DNA of 64,000 nt from contig UBNQ01000005.1 in the NCBI GenBank assembly GCA_900466875.1, positions 62,001 to 126,000 of the forward strand, written 5' to 3'. The notes under the pieces are model-generated. The model made no database searches, was not told where the DNA came from, and worked only from the letters and a program-made list of their open reading frames with translations. The translations under genes were made by a program, and so were the position numbers. Source of the DNA: Hyphomicrobiales bacterium (GTDB taxonomy: Bacteria > Pseudomonadota > Alphaproteobacteria > Rhizobiales > Rhizobiaceae). Shown one piece after another: positions 44,341 through 54,112 of the stretch; the first letter of the stretch is position 1; each line of letters begins with the position of its first letter.

Positions 44341-45176
44341 CGGGAAACCTCCTCCAGCCATTCCGGGCGGCGGTCCAGAACCGCCAGCGGCGCACGGGCG
44401 CCGCCGATGCGCGGCTGGGCGGCCAGAAGGCCCCGCGTATAGGGATGTTGCGCCTTGTCGAGATCGCGGGCGGCAAGCGTTTCCACGACACGACCGGCAT
44501 ACATGATCAGCACGCGGTCGCAGAAATTGCGCACCAGGTTGAGGTCGTGGCTGATCATGATCAGGCCGATGCCTCGGTCGCGGACGAGGTTGTCCAGGAT
44601 GTTCAGCACCTGCAGCCGCACCGTGACGTCCAGCGCCGAGGTCGGTTCGTCGGCAATGACGACATCGGGATCGGCAAGCAGCATCATCGCGATCATCACG
44701 CGCTGCCCCATGCCGCCGGAAATCTCGTGCGGATACTGTTCGAAGACACGGTCCGGATCATTGATCTTGACGGCTCCCAGCATGGCGATGGCCTTGTCAC
44801 GTGCCTCTTGCCTGCTGCATTTGAAGTGGCGCAGATAGGTTTCAGCCACCTGGTCTCCAACCTTGCGGATGGGGTTCAGCGAGAACTTCGGATCCTGGAG
44901 GATCATCGACATGCGCCGCCCGCGCACGGCGAGCATCTGCTTTTCCGTCAGCGACAGGAGATCGATGTCCTCGAACCGCATCGTGTCTGCGCTGATCCTG
45001 GCGGAGGGGAGCAGTCGCAGCAACGCGCGACCCACGGTGGATTTTCCCGAACCGCTCTCGCCGACAATGCCGAGCCGCTCGCGTCCGAGGGTGAAGGATA
45101 CGCCGCGCACCGCGTCAGTGGATGCACCGCCATAGCGGATGTGAAGATTTTTCACGTCGAGGATGGGACGGTTCAT
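44337..45176 (-). CDS. ABC importer ATP-binding protein, DppD/OppD-like
   Basis: 279 residues. Walker A GESGSGKST, Q-loop ILQDPKFSLNPIRKVGDQ, signature ISGGMGQRVMIAMML, Walker B VVIADEPTSALDVT and H-loop ISHDLNLV. The C-terminal part (QHPYTRGLLAAQPRIGG) is typical of OppD-class ATPases. It starts 4 bases after the permease stop and overlaps the next ATPase by four bases. Works with the permease pair upstream to import the ligand captured by the family 5 binding protein. Confidence 0.92.
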   Translation of the reverse strand: MNRPILDVKNLHIRYGGASTDAVRGVSFTLGRERLGIVGESGSGKSTVGRALLRLLPSARISADTMRFEDIDLLSLTEKQMLAVRGRRMSMILQDPKFSLNPIRKVGDQVAETYLRHFKCSRQEARDKAIAMLGAVKINDPDRVFEQYPHEISGGMGQRVMIAMMLLADPDVVIADEPTSALDVTVRLQVLNILDNLVRDRGIGLIMISHDLNLVRNFCDRVLIMYAGRVVETLAARDLDKAQHPYTRGLLAAQPRIGGARAPLAVLDRRPEWLEEVSR

Positions 45177-45180
45177 GGCC

Positions 45181-46068
45181 TTACCTCCGGTTCATCTGCT
45201 TCGGATCCAGCGCGTCGCGCAGTCCGTCGCCAAGTAGGTTGAAAGCAAGGCTGACGCACAGGATTGCCACGCCGGGGAAGGTGACGAGCCACCAGCTGTC
45301 GAGCATGTATCGACGGCCGGTCGCGATCATTGCACCCCATTCGGGAAGCGGCGGCTGGGCGCCAAGACCGAGAAAGCCGAGACCGGCGGCCGTAAGGATA
45401 ACGGTCGCCATGTTGAGCGTCAGCCGGATCAGGACCGACGGCAGACACATGGGCACGATCGACTTGACGATGATGCGCGCCGGGGAAGCGCCCTGCAGGC
45501 GTGCAGCGGCAATGTAATCCGCGTTGCGGAAGGTCATCGCCTCGGCGCGGGCAAGGCGGGCGATCGGCGGCCACGACGTCAGCGCAATCGCGATGATCGC
45601 GTTGTTGAGGCTCGGGCCGAGCGCCGCCACGAAGGCGAGCGACAGGATCAGGCTCGGGAAGGACAGAAAGATGTCGGTGATACGCATCATCACCGTGTCG
45701 AAACGGCCGCCCAGATAACCGGACGCCGCACCGACTGCGAGCCCGATCGGTCCGACAACGATCGACACGAGAAAGATGATCGTGAGCGTGATGCGCGCGC
45801 CCCAGATCAGGCGGCTGAAAATGTCGCGGCCGAGCTCATCCGTGCCGAAAAAATGGCCGTTGCCGGGAGCCTGCAGCGTATTGGCCAGATCCTGCGCATA
45901 GGGATCGTGGGTTGCGATGAGCGGCGCGAAGACGGCAGCAAGGATGAGCAGCGCCAGCACGACAAGGCCGAAAAGCGATGTTGGGCTCTTCATCAGGAAG
46001 ACGACGATATTGCGCAGGGCGTTGAGCGAGGCCGGCACGCGCAGCTTGGAGGCGGTTGTGACTGACAT
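45181..46068 (-). CDS. ABC importer permease, DppC-like
   Basis: 295 residues with an N-terminal helix (SPTSLFGLVVLALLILAAVFAPLIA), the family's periplasmic motif FFGTDELGRDIFSRLIWGAR and five further segments. The ATPase-contact loop is YIAAARLQGASPARIIVKSIVP. The ATG at 46068 overlaps the stop of the other permease by one base. Pairs with the DppB-like protein. Confidence 0.92.
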   Translation of the reverse strand: MSVTTASKLRVPASLNALRNIVVFLMKSPTSLFGLVVLALLILAAVFAPLIATHDPYAQDLANTLQAPGNGHFFGTDELGRDIFSRLIWGARITLTIIFLVSIVVGPIGLAVGAASGYLGGRFDTVMMRITDIFLSFPSLILSLAFVAALGPSLNNAIIAIALTSWPPIARLARAEAMTFRNADYIAAARLQGASPARIIVKSIVPMCLPSVLIRLTLNMATVILTAAGLGFLGLGAQPPLPEWGAMIATGRRYMLDSWWLVTFPGVAILCVSLAFNLLGDGLRDALDPKQMNRR

Positions 46069-47090
46069 CAGCGGGTCCTCGGATCGAACAGACGGTAAAG
46101 TACGTCGGAGAGCAGGTTGAGGGCGATAAAGATGACGCCGACGATCAACACGCAGGTCATGACAGCGTTCATGTCGCCGATGATCAGGTTGCTGGTCAGA
46201 TATTGCCCGAAACCCGGCCATGCAAAGACCGTTTCAATCAGCACCGCGCCCTCCAGAAGCGAGCCGTAGGCGAGCGCCACGATGGTGACGAGCTGCACGC
46301 GGATATTGATGAAGGCATGACGCCATATCGTCTGGTGTTTCGACAGTCCCTTGACGCGGGCGGTGGTGATATATTCCTGCCCGAGCTGATCCAGCATGAA
46401 ACTGCGCGTCATGCGCGTTATATAAGCGGAGGACGAATAGCCGAGTAGCGAGGCGGGCAGGATCAGGTGGTTCACCGCCGACCAGAAAACATCCAAATCC
46501 CCCGAAAGCAGGCTGTCGATCAGCAGGAAGCCGGTCGTTTCCGGCACAAGACCGATATAGAACTGGTCCATGCGGCCGCTGCCGCCGACAAGGCCGAGCT
46601 TCGCATACAGCACGATGAGGGCGATCATGCCGGTCCAGAAGATCGGCATCGAATGGCCGAACAGGCTCAGCACGCGCACCACATGGTCGGGCCAGCGATC
46701 CTTGTTGACTGCGGCTATGACGCCCATCGGTACGCCTATGCCTGCACCGATGAGGATCGCGAATGTCGCCAGCTCTATCGTTGCCGGCATGACATGCAGG
46801 ATGTCCTGGATCACCGGCTGGCCGGTGCGGATTGACGTACCGAAATTGCCGGTGAGGACGTCACCGAGATAGTAGATGAACTGTTCCCAAACCGGGCGAT
46901 CGAGGCCGAGCGAACGGAAGACCTGTTCATAGGTCTCGCGGGTCGCATCTTCACCGACAATGGCACGAACCGGGTCCGCAGGCATCATCCGGCCGATAAT
47001 GAAGGTGAGCACGAGCAGGCCGAGCAGGGTGACGAGAATAGTCCCGATCTGCCCGGCGGCGCCATGCATGGACAGGCGTCTTGTCGACAT
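46068..47090 (-). CDS. ABC importer permease, DppB-like
   Basis: 340 residues: N-terminal membrane anchor (IGTILVTLLGLLVLTFIIGR) followed by GEDATRETYEQVFRSLGLDRPVW, GNFGTSIRTGQPV and the contact loop YITTARVKGLSKHQTIWRHAFIN. First gene of the four-gene minus-strand ABC operon. A 23-bp inverted repeat at 47146-47168 lies 55 bases upstream, in the promoter region, so the importer is probably under local repression by the GntR protein encoded at 47576. Confidence 0.92.
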   Translation of the reverse strand: MSTRRLSMHGAAGQIGTILVTLLGLLVLTFIIGRMMPADPVRAIVGEDATRETYEQVFRSLGLDRPVWEQFIYYLGDVLTGNFGTSIRTGQPVIQDILHVMPATIELATFAILIGAGIGVPMGVIAAVNKDRWPDHVVRVLSLFGHSMPIFWTGMIALIVLYAKLGLVGGSGRMDQFYIGLVPETTGFLLIDSLLSGDLDVFWSAVNHLILPASLLGYSSSAYITRMTRSFMLDQLGQEYITTARVKGLSKHQTIWRHAFINIRVQLVTIVALAYGSLLEGAVLIETVFAWPGFGQYLTSNLIIGDMNAVMTCVLIVGVIFIALNLLSDVLYRLFDPRTR

Positions 47091-47145
47091 GAATCCTCCG
47101 TTTGCCAGTCGCCGGTCATCGGCGAAGACAGGCTCCCATCCTGTC

Positions 47146-47168
47146 TGACAACTTTATAGAAGTTGTCA
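47146..47168. promoter_or_regulatory. 23-bp inverted repeat, probable operator of the ABC operon
   Basis: TGACAACTT and AAGTTGTCA are perfect 9-bp arms around TATAG, located 55 bases upstream of the DppB-like start and 27 bases past the kdgF stop. The low-GC arms and lack of a T tract argue against a terminator. It is the strongest dyad in this region and a likely target of the adjacent GntR regulator. Confidence 0.65.
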
Positions 47169-47195
47169 CATGCCATTCATGCTGTCAAGCATCGA

Positions 47196-47510
47196 TCACA
47201 GGAAGTCGTCGCGCCGGGGTGTGAAGCAGTCGATCAACTCGCCTTGTTCAAGGCATTCGCAGCCATGCGTGACATTGCCGGGAATGACCAGACTGTCGCC
47301 TGCGGAGAGCTCATAAGCCTCTTCACCGCGGAAAAACCGGAAGCGTCCGCGGGCGACATAGGTGGACTGAACATGCGGATGGCTGTGCAGCTTACCCGCG
47401 GCACCGGTTTCGAACCGGAATGACACGACCATCAGTTCAGGCGCCTCGGAAAGAATCTGGCGCTGTACGCCTTTATCCGGCGACACGATGGGGAAAACAG
47501 GCAGAGACAT
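47196..47510 (-). CDS. kdgF: KdgF-like cupin, unsaturated uronate linearisation
   Basis: 104-residue single-domain cupin. The metal motif is HSHPHVQSTYVARGRFRFF with a second His in GNVTHGCECLEQG. The C-terminus LIDCFTPRRDDFL matches the KdgF family ending closely. KdgF converts 4,5-unsaturated galacturonate and related sugars from pectin or alginate to 5-keto-4-deoxyuronate, the substrate of KduI (encoded at 38726). It follows the GntR gene by 65 bases on the same strand. Its promoter region contains TGACAAC...TGTCA elements. Confidence 0.87.
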   Translation of the reverse strand: MSLPVFPIVSPDKGVQRQILSEAPELMVVSFRFETGAAGKLHSHPHVQSTYVARGRFRFFRGEEAYELSAGDSLVIPGNVTHGCECLEQGELIDCFTPRRDDFL

Positions 47511-47575
47511 GGAAACCTCACTGACAACAAATGCATGTCATGCATATATGACCGCATCCCTGTATGACAACCATG

Positions 47576-48331
47576 TTATTTCGGTGCCGCCGCCTCGTCC
47601 ATGGCCGAGGTTCGCGAGCGAAGCAGGACCTTGTAGCGATCAAGGCTTCCGCGCAGGTGAGCACGCATATGTTCGCGCGCAGCATCGACATCACCCTCGA
47701 TGATCGCATCGACGATCCGCGCATGCTCTTCCTGCAAATGAAGATTGTAATCTCTCGGCCGGGTTCCAGGTGCGGCACCCTGAAGCTCGCCGCGAGGAAT
47801 GATGCCAGCGCGAATAAGCTGCAGAAACTCCGGAAAACGCCGGTTTTGCGTGGCCTGCGCAATGGCCAGATGAAGGCCGAAATCCGCATCTCGGGTGGGC
47901 GCTCCCTCTGCAAGACAGGTCCCGATATGGCTATGCGCATCCAGGATCGCTTCGATCTGGGCAGCAGAACGCCGCGCCGCGGCAAGAGCGGCGGCCTCGA
48001 CTTCGAATACGGTTCGCAGTTCGAGCAGTTCGATAACGGACGAGATACGCTCCGTTTTTAGATCCTTGAACGGACGTTCCTCCTCGCGCTTGGCTTCGAG
48101 CGCGAAAACACCGGCGCCTTTCCGAGCTTGGACAAGACCATCGGCACGCAGGATTGCAATCGCCTCGCGAACAACCGTCCGGCTGACGGAATACTGCTTG
48201 GCAAGTGCGTTTTCGCTCGGCAGGCGATCTCCGGCTTGAAATGCGCCTCCGGTCAGCTGTCTGCGCAGATCCGAGCTGATCCTGGATGCGTGGGATACAT
48301 CCCCTCTGGCCATGGCGGTTATGTCTTTCAA
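47576..48331 (-). CDS. GntR-family (FCD) regulator of the uronate module
   Basis: 251 residues from a TTG with GAGG upstream; an ATG six codons later (48313) is an alternative. The winged helix is RISSDLRRQLTGGAFQAGDRLPSENALAKQ with recognition helix SVSRTVVREAIAILRADG, then an FCD domain (ELRTVFEVEAAALAA, RDADFGLHLAIAQATQNRR, HARIVDAII). It resembles the regulator class often found with uronate genes (UxuR/ExuR type). It is followed by kdgF. A small dyad 15 bases upstream of its start suggests autoregulation. Confidence 0.87.
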   Translation of the reverse strand: MKDITAMARGDVSHASRISSDLRRQLTGGAFQAGDRLPSENALAKQYSVSRTVVREAIAILRADGLVQARKGAGVFALEAKREEERPFKDLKTERISSVIELLELRTVFEVEAAALAAARRSAAQIEAILDAHSHIGTCLAEGAPTRDADFGLHLAIAQATQNRRFPEFLQLIRAGIIPRGELQGAAPGTRPRDYNLHLQEEHARIVDAIIEGDVDAAREHMRAHLRGSLDRYKVLLRSRTSAMDEAAAPK

Positions 48332-48345
48332 TATCGCCTCGCTAT

Positions 48346-48358
48346 TGACAACCTGTCA
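48346..48358. promoter_or_regulatory. TGACA-ACC-TGTCA dyad upstream of the GntR gene
   Basis: TGACAACCTGTCA is a perfect 5-bp inverted repeat 15 bases upstream of the regulator start. The TGACAAC half recurs at 47146, 47522 and 47565, linking these promoters. Confidence 0.45.
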
Positions 48359-48497
48359 GGCATCTTAAGCGTCTAGCTATCGCAGGAGTTCGAACCGGCC
48401 GCAAGCGAGATGTTCATAACCAGCCGAATGGGACGCGCGAATAGTGAGAGCACTGCGCCCGAGAAGACGGATTGGAGAGAGAGATCTGCGGCAATGT

Positions 48498-49625
48498 TCA
48501 GAGATTTCGGGCAATAACCAGGCGCTGCACGTCGCTCGTTCCCTCGTAAATCTGGCAGATCCGCGCATCGCGATAAATGCGCTCGACTGGATAGTCGGTC
48601 ATGTAGCCGTAGCCGCCGTGTATCTGGATCGCGTCGGAACAGACGCGCTCCGTCATTTCCGAGGCAAAAAGCTTTGCCATCGAGGCTTCGGTGAGGCACG
48701 GCAGCCCGGCCTCCCGCAGCGAGGCAGCATGCCAGACGAGCTGCCGGGCAGCCTCGATCTGCGTCGCCATGTCGGCCAAGCGGAAGGCGACGGCCTGGTG
48801 ATCGACAATCGGCTTGCCGAAGGCTTTTCTTTCCCGGGCGTAATCGCGCGCGGCCTCGAACGCCGCCTGCGCCATGCCGACGGATTGCGCCGCGATACCG
48901 ATTCTGCCGCCTTCCAGATTGGCAAGCGCGATACGATAGCCCTCACCTTCTTCGCCCAGCCTGAGCTCCGCCGGAATACGCATCCCGTTGAGAGCGATCT
49001 GGCAGGTGTCGGACGCGTGCAGCCCGAGCTTTTCCTCGACGCGGATCACCTCGTAGCCGGGCGTATCGGTCGGGACGATGAAGGCGGTAATGCCCTTCTT
49101 GCCGGCATCCGGATCGGTGACGGCGAAGACGATGATCATCTGCCCGTTTTTGCCCGAGGTGATGAACTGTTTTGCGCCGTCGATCACATAGTGATCGCCA
49201 TCACGGCGCGCCCTTGTCTTCAGGTTAGATGCATCCGAGCCTGCCTGCGGCTCGGTCAGCGCAAAACCGCCGATCCATTCGCCGGATGCGAGACGCGGCA
49301 GGAAACGCTCCTTTTGCGCTTCGGTGCCGAATTTGAAGATCGGCACGCAACCGACCGAACTGTGAACGCTCATGATCGTCGAGCAAGACCCATCGCCGGC
49401 CGCAATCTCCTCGACAGCCGCCGCATAGGCGAGCACACCGGTATCCGATCCGCCATAAGCTTCCGGCACCAGCATGCCGAGCAGTCCGAGCGCGCCCATT
49501 TCCTGCAACTCTTCGCGCGGGAACAGGTGTTCCCGATCCCGTTTTGCAGCACCCGGCGCCAGGCGCTCGCGGGCAAAACTGCGTGCCATTTCACGGATCT
49601 GTTGCTGAAGCTCCGAAAGGATCAT
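48498..49625 (-). CDS. Short/branched-chain acyl-CoA dehydrogenase
   Basis: 375-residue FAD acyl-CoA dehydrogenase. Signature stretches are [31 protein letters not shown] and [24 protein letters not shown]; the catalytic base Glu361 is in YEGTSDVQR, as in short-chain and short/branched-chain enzymes. Last gene of a three-gene operon with a thiolase and an SDR dehydrogenase, so 2-methylbutyryl-CoA (isoleucine) or isobutyryl-CoA (valine) is the probable substrate. Distinct from the isovaleryl-CoA enzyme at 57821. Confidence 0.9.
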   Translation of the reverse strand: MILSELQQQIREMARSFARERLAPGAAKRDREHLFPREELQEMGALGLLGMLVPEAYGGSDTGVLAYAAAVEEIAAGDGSCSTIMSVHSSVGCVPIFKFGTEAQKERFLPRLASGEWIGGFALTEPQAGSDASNLKTRARRDGDHYVIDGAKQFITSGKNGQMIIVFAVTDPDAGKKGITAFIVPTDTPGYEVIRVEEKLGLHASDTCQIALNGMRIPAELRLGEEGEGYRIALANLEGGRIGIAAQSVGMAQAAFEAARDYARERKAFGKPIVDHQAVAFRLADMATQIEAARQLVWHAASLREAGLPCLTEASMAKLFASEMTERVCSDAIQIHGGYGYMTDYPVERIYRDARICQIYEGTSDVQRLVIARNL

Positions 49626-49640
49626 CGGTATTTCCTCCCG

Positions 49641-50828
49641 TCAGGATCGTTCGATGGCGATGGCCGTCGCTTCGCCACCGCCGATGCAAAGCGCTGCCAT
49701 GCCGCGTTTCAGGTCATAACGCACCAGCGCCGCAATCAGCGTCACCAGAATACGCGCGCCGGACGCGCCGATCGGATGGCCGAGCGCACAGCCACCGCCA
49801 TGCACATTGACCTTGTCATGCGGCAGGTCGAGATCCCGCATCGCCGCCATCGCGACGACCGCAAAGGCCTCGTTGATCTCGAACAGGTCGACATCGGAAA
49901 GCGACAGGCCCGTCCGGTCGGAGAGCTTTTGCAAGGCACCGATCGGTGCCGTGGCAAAGAGCGCCGGCGCCTGCGAATGCGTGGCATGGCCGATGATCGT
50001 AGCGAGCGGGGCGAGTCCCCTACGTTCAGACTCCGAGCGCCGCATCAGCACCAGTGCCGCAGCACCATCCGAGATCGAACTGGAATTGGCAGCCGTTACC
50101 GTGCCGCCGTCGCGAAAAGCCGGTTTCAGGGTCGGGATCTTGTCGAGTTTCGCCTTGCCGGGCTGCTCGTCCCGAGACGATATCTGCTCGGTTCTGCCGG
50201 ATTTGACCGTAACCGGAACGATCTCGCTGTCGAACCAGCCTTCAGCGATGGCCTTCTGCGCCCGCTTGAGGGAGGTGACGGCATATTGGTCCTGCGCCTC
50301 GCGGGTAAACTGATAGGCCTCGGCGCAATCCTCGGCAAATGTGCCCATCAGCCGACCCTTGTCATAGGCGTCCTCAAGCCCGTCGAGAAACATGTGGTCG
50401 AGGACGCGGCCATGCCCCAACCTGTAACCGCCTCGCGCCCGATCCAGCAGATAGGGCGCATTTGTCATGCTCTCCATGCCGCCAGCAACAGCAATTGCGG
50501 CACTTCCGGCGGCAATCAGGTCATGGCTCATCATCACAGCCTTCATGCCCGAGCCGCACATCTTGTTGACCGTTGTCGCACCCGCGGCGAAAGGAAGCCC
50601 GGCATGGATCGCCGCCTGCCTTGCCGGCGCCTGCCCCTGCCCCGCCGGAAGCACGCAGCCGAAGACGACTTCTTCAATGGCATCCGCCTGCACGCCACTT
50701 CTCTCGACGGCGGCGCGAATGGATGCCGCACCGAGATCTGCTGCGGTCGCGTCCTTCAATTCGCCTTGAAAGCCGCCGATCGGCGTGCGGGCCGAACCGA
50801 CGATAACGACGGGATCCTGCAACTGCAT
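49641..50828 (-). CDS. Acetyl-CoA acyltransferase (thiolase II type)
   Basis: 395 residues. Nucleophilic Cys91 is in VNKMCGSGMKAVM. The catalytic His region is FEINEAFAVVAMAA, and HGGGCALGHPIGASGARI and ALCIGGGEATAIAIE complete the active site. The ATG at 50828 with GGAGG is chosen over an upstream one. In the operon SDR-thiolase-acyl-CoA dehydrogenase it most likely splits 2-methylacetoacetyl-CoA to acetyl-CoA and propionyl-CoA (isoleucine breakdown), feeding pccBA. Confidence 0.9.
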   Translation of the reverse strand: MQLQDPVVIVGSARTPIGGFQGELKDATAADLGAASIRAAVERSGVQADAIEEVVFGCVLPAGQGQAPARQAAIHAGLPFAAGATTVNKMCGSGMKAVMMSHDLIAAGSAAIAVAGGMESMTNAPYLLDRARGGYRLGHGRVLDHMFLDGLEDAYDKGRLMGTFAEDCAEAYQFTREAQDQYAVTSLKRAQKAIAEGWFDSEIVPVTVKSGRTEQISSRDEQPGKAKLDKIPTLKPAFRDGGTVTAANSSSISDGAAALVLMRRSESERRGLAPLATIIGHATHSQAPALFATAPIGALQKLSDRTGLSLSDVDLFEINEAFAVVAMAAMRDLDLPHDKVNVHGGGCALGHPIGASGARILVTLIAALVRYDLKRGMAALCIGGGEATAIAIERS

Positions 50829-50848
50829 CTTGCCTCCTTGATGCGCCA

Positions 50849-51616
50849 TCAACGCGCGCCCATCCGGATTGCGCCGTCGAGGCGAATGACTTCGCCGTTC
50901 AGCATGGTGTTTTCGAGGATTTGGCGAACCAGCGCCGCAAACTCCGACGGCCTCCCGAGCCGCGGCGGAAACGGCACGCTGCTTCCGAGCGCATGACGCA
51001 CTTCCTCCGGCATGGCCGCCATCATCGGCGTTTCGAAAACGCCCGGCGCTATGGTCATGACGCGAATGCCGTAACGCGCCAGTTCACGGGCGATCGGCAG
51101 CGTCATCGCCGCAATCCCGCCCTTGGAGGCCGCATAGGCAGCCTGCCCGACCTGCCCGTCGAAGGCCGCGATCGAGGCCGTATTGACGATCACGCCACGC
51201 TCACCCTCGGCATCGGGTTCGCTGTCCTTTATCGAATTGGCCGCAAGCCTGAGCAGGTTGAAGGAGCCGACCAGATTGACATTGATCGTCCGGGCAAAAC
51301 TTTCGAGTTCATGCGGCCCGTCGCGGCCGATCACCTTCTGCGCCGGTGCAATGCCGGCGCAATTGATCAACCCGCGCAGATTTCCGAAGGTTTCGAGCGC
51401 CGCGGCCACTGCAGCTTCGCCATCCCCGGCGCTGGTGACGTCGGTGCGGACGAAAGACACGTGCCCTGCAAACTCCTGCGCGAACGCCTCCCCCTTGTCT
51501 CGATCAAGGTCGGCGATCATCACGCGCGCACCAGCCTCGGCCAGCATGCGTACCGTCGCGGCGCCAAGGCCGGAACAGCCGCCGGTGACGATGAAACCGG
51601 CATCGCGGATCAGCAT
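50849..51616 (-). CDS. SDR-family 3-hydroxyacyl-CoA dehydrogenase (HSD17B10-like)
   Basis: 255 residues. NAD-binding TGGCSGLG at 11-18, INCAGIAPA, catalytic Ser148, Tyr161 and Lys165 ([18 protein letters not shown]), and the C-terminal [19 protein letters not shown] typical of type II 3-hydroxyacyl-CoA dehydrogenases. It likely oxidises 2-methyl-3-hydroxybutyryl-CoA. First gene of the three-gene operon, divergent from the AraC-type regulator with 130 bases between the start codons; the enoyl-CoA hydratase of the route is not in this cluster. Confidence 0.9.
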   Translation of the reverse strand: MLIRDAGFIVTGGCSGLGAATVRMLAEAGARVMIADLDRDKGEAFAQEFAGHVSFVRTDVTSAGDGEAAVAAALETFGNLRGLINCAGIAPAQKVIGRDGPHELESFARTINVNLVGSFNLLRLAANSIKDSEPDAEGERGVIVNTASIAAFDGQVGQAAYAASKGGIAAMTLPIARELARYGIRVMTIAPGVFETPMMAAMPEEVRHALGSSVPFPPRLGRPSEFAALVRQILENTMLNGEVIRLDGAIRMGAR

Positions 51617-51714
51617 TTATCATTCCTCCCTTGCCGACAGGCTCCTCAACCCGCATGGCAGATGGCACTTTATAAGCTTTCACTGTTGCAAGCGATGACG
51701 GAAGTGATCCATAA

Positions 51715-51732
51715 TTTCGGCCAGTTTTGCCA
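51715..51732. promoter_or_regulatory. Candidate AraC-type operator, copy 1
   Basis: TTTCGGCCAGTTTTGCCA, 15 bases upstream of the AraC gene and about 100 bases upstream of the divergent SDR operon. Direct repeats GCCAGTT (51720 and 51729, 9-bp spacing) are visible, extending to 51735. The same 18-mer with one change, in inverse orientation, lies in front of the bkd operon. Confidence 0.6.
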
Positions 51733-51746
51733 GTTGAGCTTGAGGG

Positions 51747-52748
51747 ATGGCCGAGACCGAACGACATATGATCGCCCCGAGCTTTGTCGAGGAAGCGCTT
51801 GACAGTCTGAGGCGCAGCGGGCGCCCGACAGAACCGTTGCTTAAAGATCTCGGCCTGCCGCCTGTCGTCACCGAGCCGGTTTCGGCACAGACCTTCGGGC
51901 AATTGTGGCTGGCGATTGCCGCCGAACTGGATGACGAATGTTTCGGCCTCGGCGCCCGACCGATGCAGCGCGGGAGTTTTACCCTTCTCTGCCATTGCGT
52001 GCTGCATGCCCCGACGCTCGAACGGGCATTGCGGCGGGCGCTACGTTTTCTCAACCTCGTGTTAGGCGAACCGACGGGCCGGCTTGTCGTTCATGACGGT
52101 ATTGCGGAGGTGCAGTTGAGCGACCAGGAAGAGCCTCGATCCGCCTTTGCCTATCGCAGCTACTGGATTATCCTGCATGGGCTTATCTGCTGGCTTGTGG
52201 GGCGACGCATCCCGATCCGCCTCGTCGATTTCCGTTGTACCGAGCCGGAACAGAGCGCCGATCACCGGCTCTTTTTCGGCGCGCCCATCCGTTTTTCGCA
52301 ATCCGTCAGCAGGCTTGGCTTTGACGCAGCCATGCTGACCCTGCCGATCTCGCGCAACGAACAACAACTGCGGCAGTTCCTGCGCGGCGCACCTGCAAAC
52401 ATCCTTTTGCGCTATCGTTATGACGCCGGAACGGCTGCGGCGGTCAGGCGTCGCCTCAACCAGAGAGAACCTGCCGACTGGGCAAGCTTCGCAACGCTCG
52501 CAACCGACATGCGCATGTCGTCTTCGACGCTTCGCCATCGCCTGCATGACGAGGGCCAAAGTTATGCCGGCATAAAGGACGAGATCCGTCGCGACCTCGC
52601 CTGCGGTATGCTGACCAATACGGGCGAGACCATCAGCGAGATCGCCACCCGTCTTGGTTATTCGGAACCGAGTGCCTTCTATCGGGCATTCAAGAAATGG
52701 ATGGGGCTAAGCCCGGAGGCCTTTAGAAAGAGCCAGATGAGCCAGTAG
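51747..52748 (+). CDS. AraC-family transcriptional regulator of branched-chain amino acid catabolism (inferred)
   Basis: 333 residues. The N-terminal ligand domain is of the OruR/ArgR-like AraC type (PVSAQTFGQLWLAIAAELDDECFGLG, MQRGSFTLLCHCVLHAPTLERAL). Two C-terminal helix-turn-helices are STLRHRLHDEGQSYAGIKDEIRRD and SEIATRLGYSEPSAFYRAFKKW. It lies between a divergent isoleucine-type operon and the bkd-ivd-mcc operon, flanked on both sides by nearly identical 18-bp elements, so it probably controls both in response to a branched-chain metabolite. The ATG at 51747 has GAGGG very close; a start at 51768 is possible. Confidence 0.85.
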   Translation: MAETERHMIAPSFVEEALDSLRRSGRPTEPLLKDLGLPPVVTEPVSAQTFGQLWLAIAAELDDECFGLGARPMQRGSFTLLCHCVLHAPTLERALRRALRFLNLVLGEPTGRLVVHDGIAEVQLSDQEEPRSAFAYRSYWIILHGLICWLVGRRIPIRLVDFRCTEPEQSADHRLFFGAPIRFSQSVSRLGFDAAMLTLPISRNEQQLRQFLRGAPANILLRYRYDAGTAAAVRRRLNQREPADWASFATLATDMRMSSSTLRHRLHDEGQSYAGIKDEIRRDLACGMLTNTGETISEIATRLGYSEPSAFYRAFKKWMGLSPEAFRKSQMSQ

Positions 52749-52760
52749 CCGGCTCGTCTG

Positions 52761-52778
52761 TGGCAAAACTGTCCGAAA
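52761..52778. promoter_or_regulatory. Candidate AraC-type operator, copy 2
   Basis: TGGCAAAACTGTCCGAAA is the reverse complement of the 51715 element with a single mismatch (17 of 18). It lies 101 bases upstream of the first bkd gene and just after the regulator's stop. Confidence 0.6.
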
Positions 52779-52851
52779 ATTCACAGCATTTCTGTCATGG
52801 CTTGCCATTGGCGCTACGAATACCATTCTTTTCTAATCGACACGCTTTTGA

Positions 52852-54111
<1,260 letters not shown>

Positions 54112-54112
54112 C

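Noticed and set aside
48444..50996. 850-codon open frame on the plus strand
   Set aside because: It lies antisense to the acyl-CoA dehydrogenase and thiolase genes, whose motifs are unmistakable. Long antisense frames are common in GC-rich DNA, and its translation is low-complexity Arg/His-rich.
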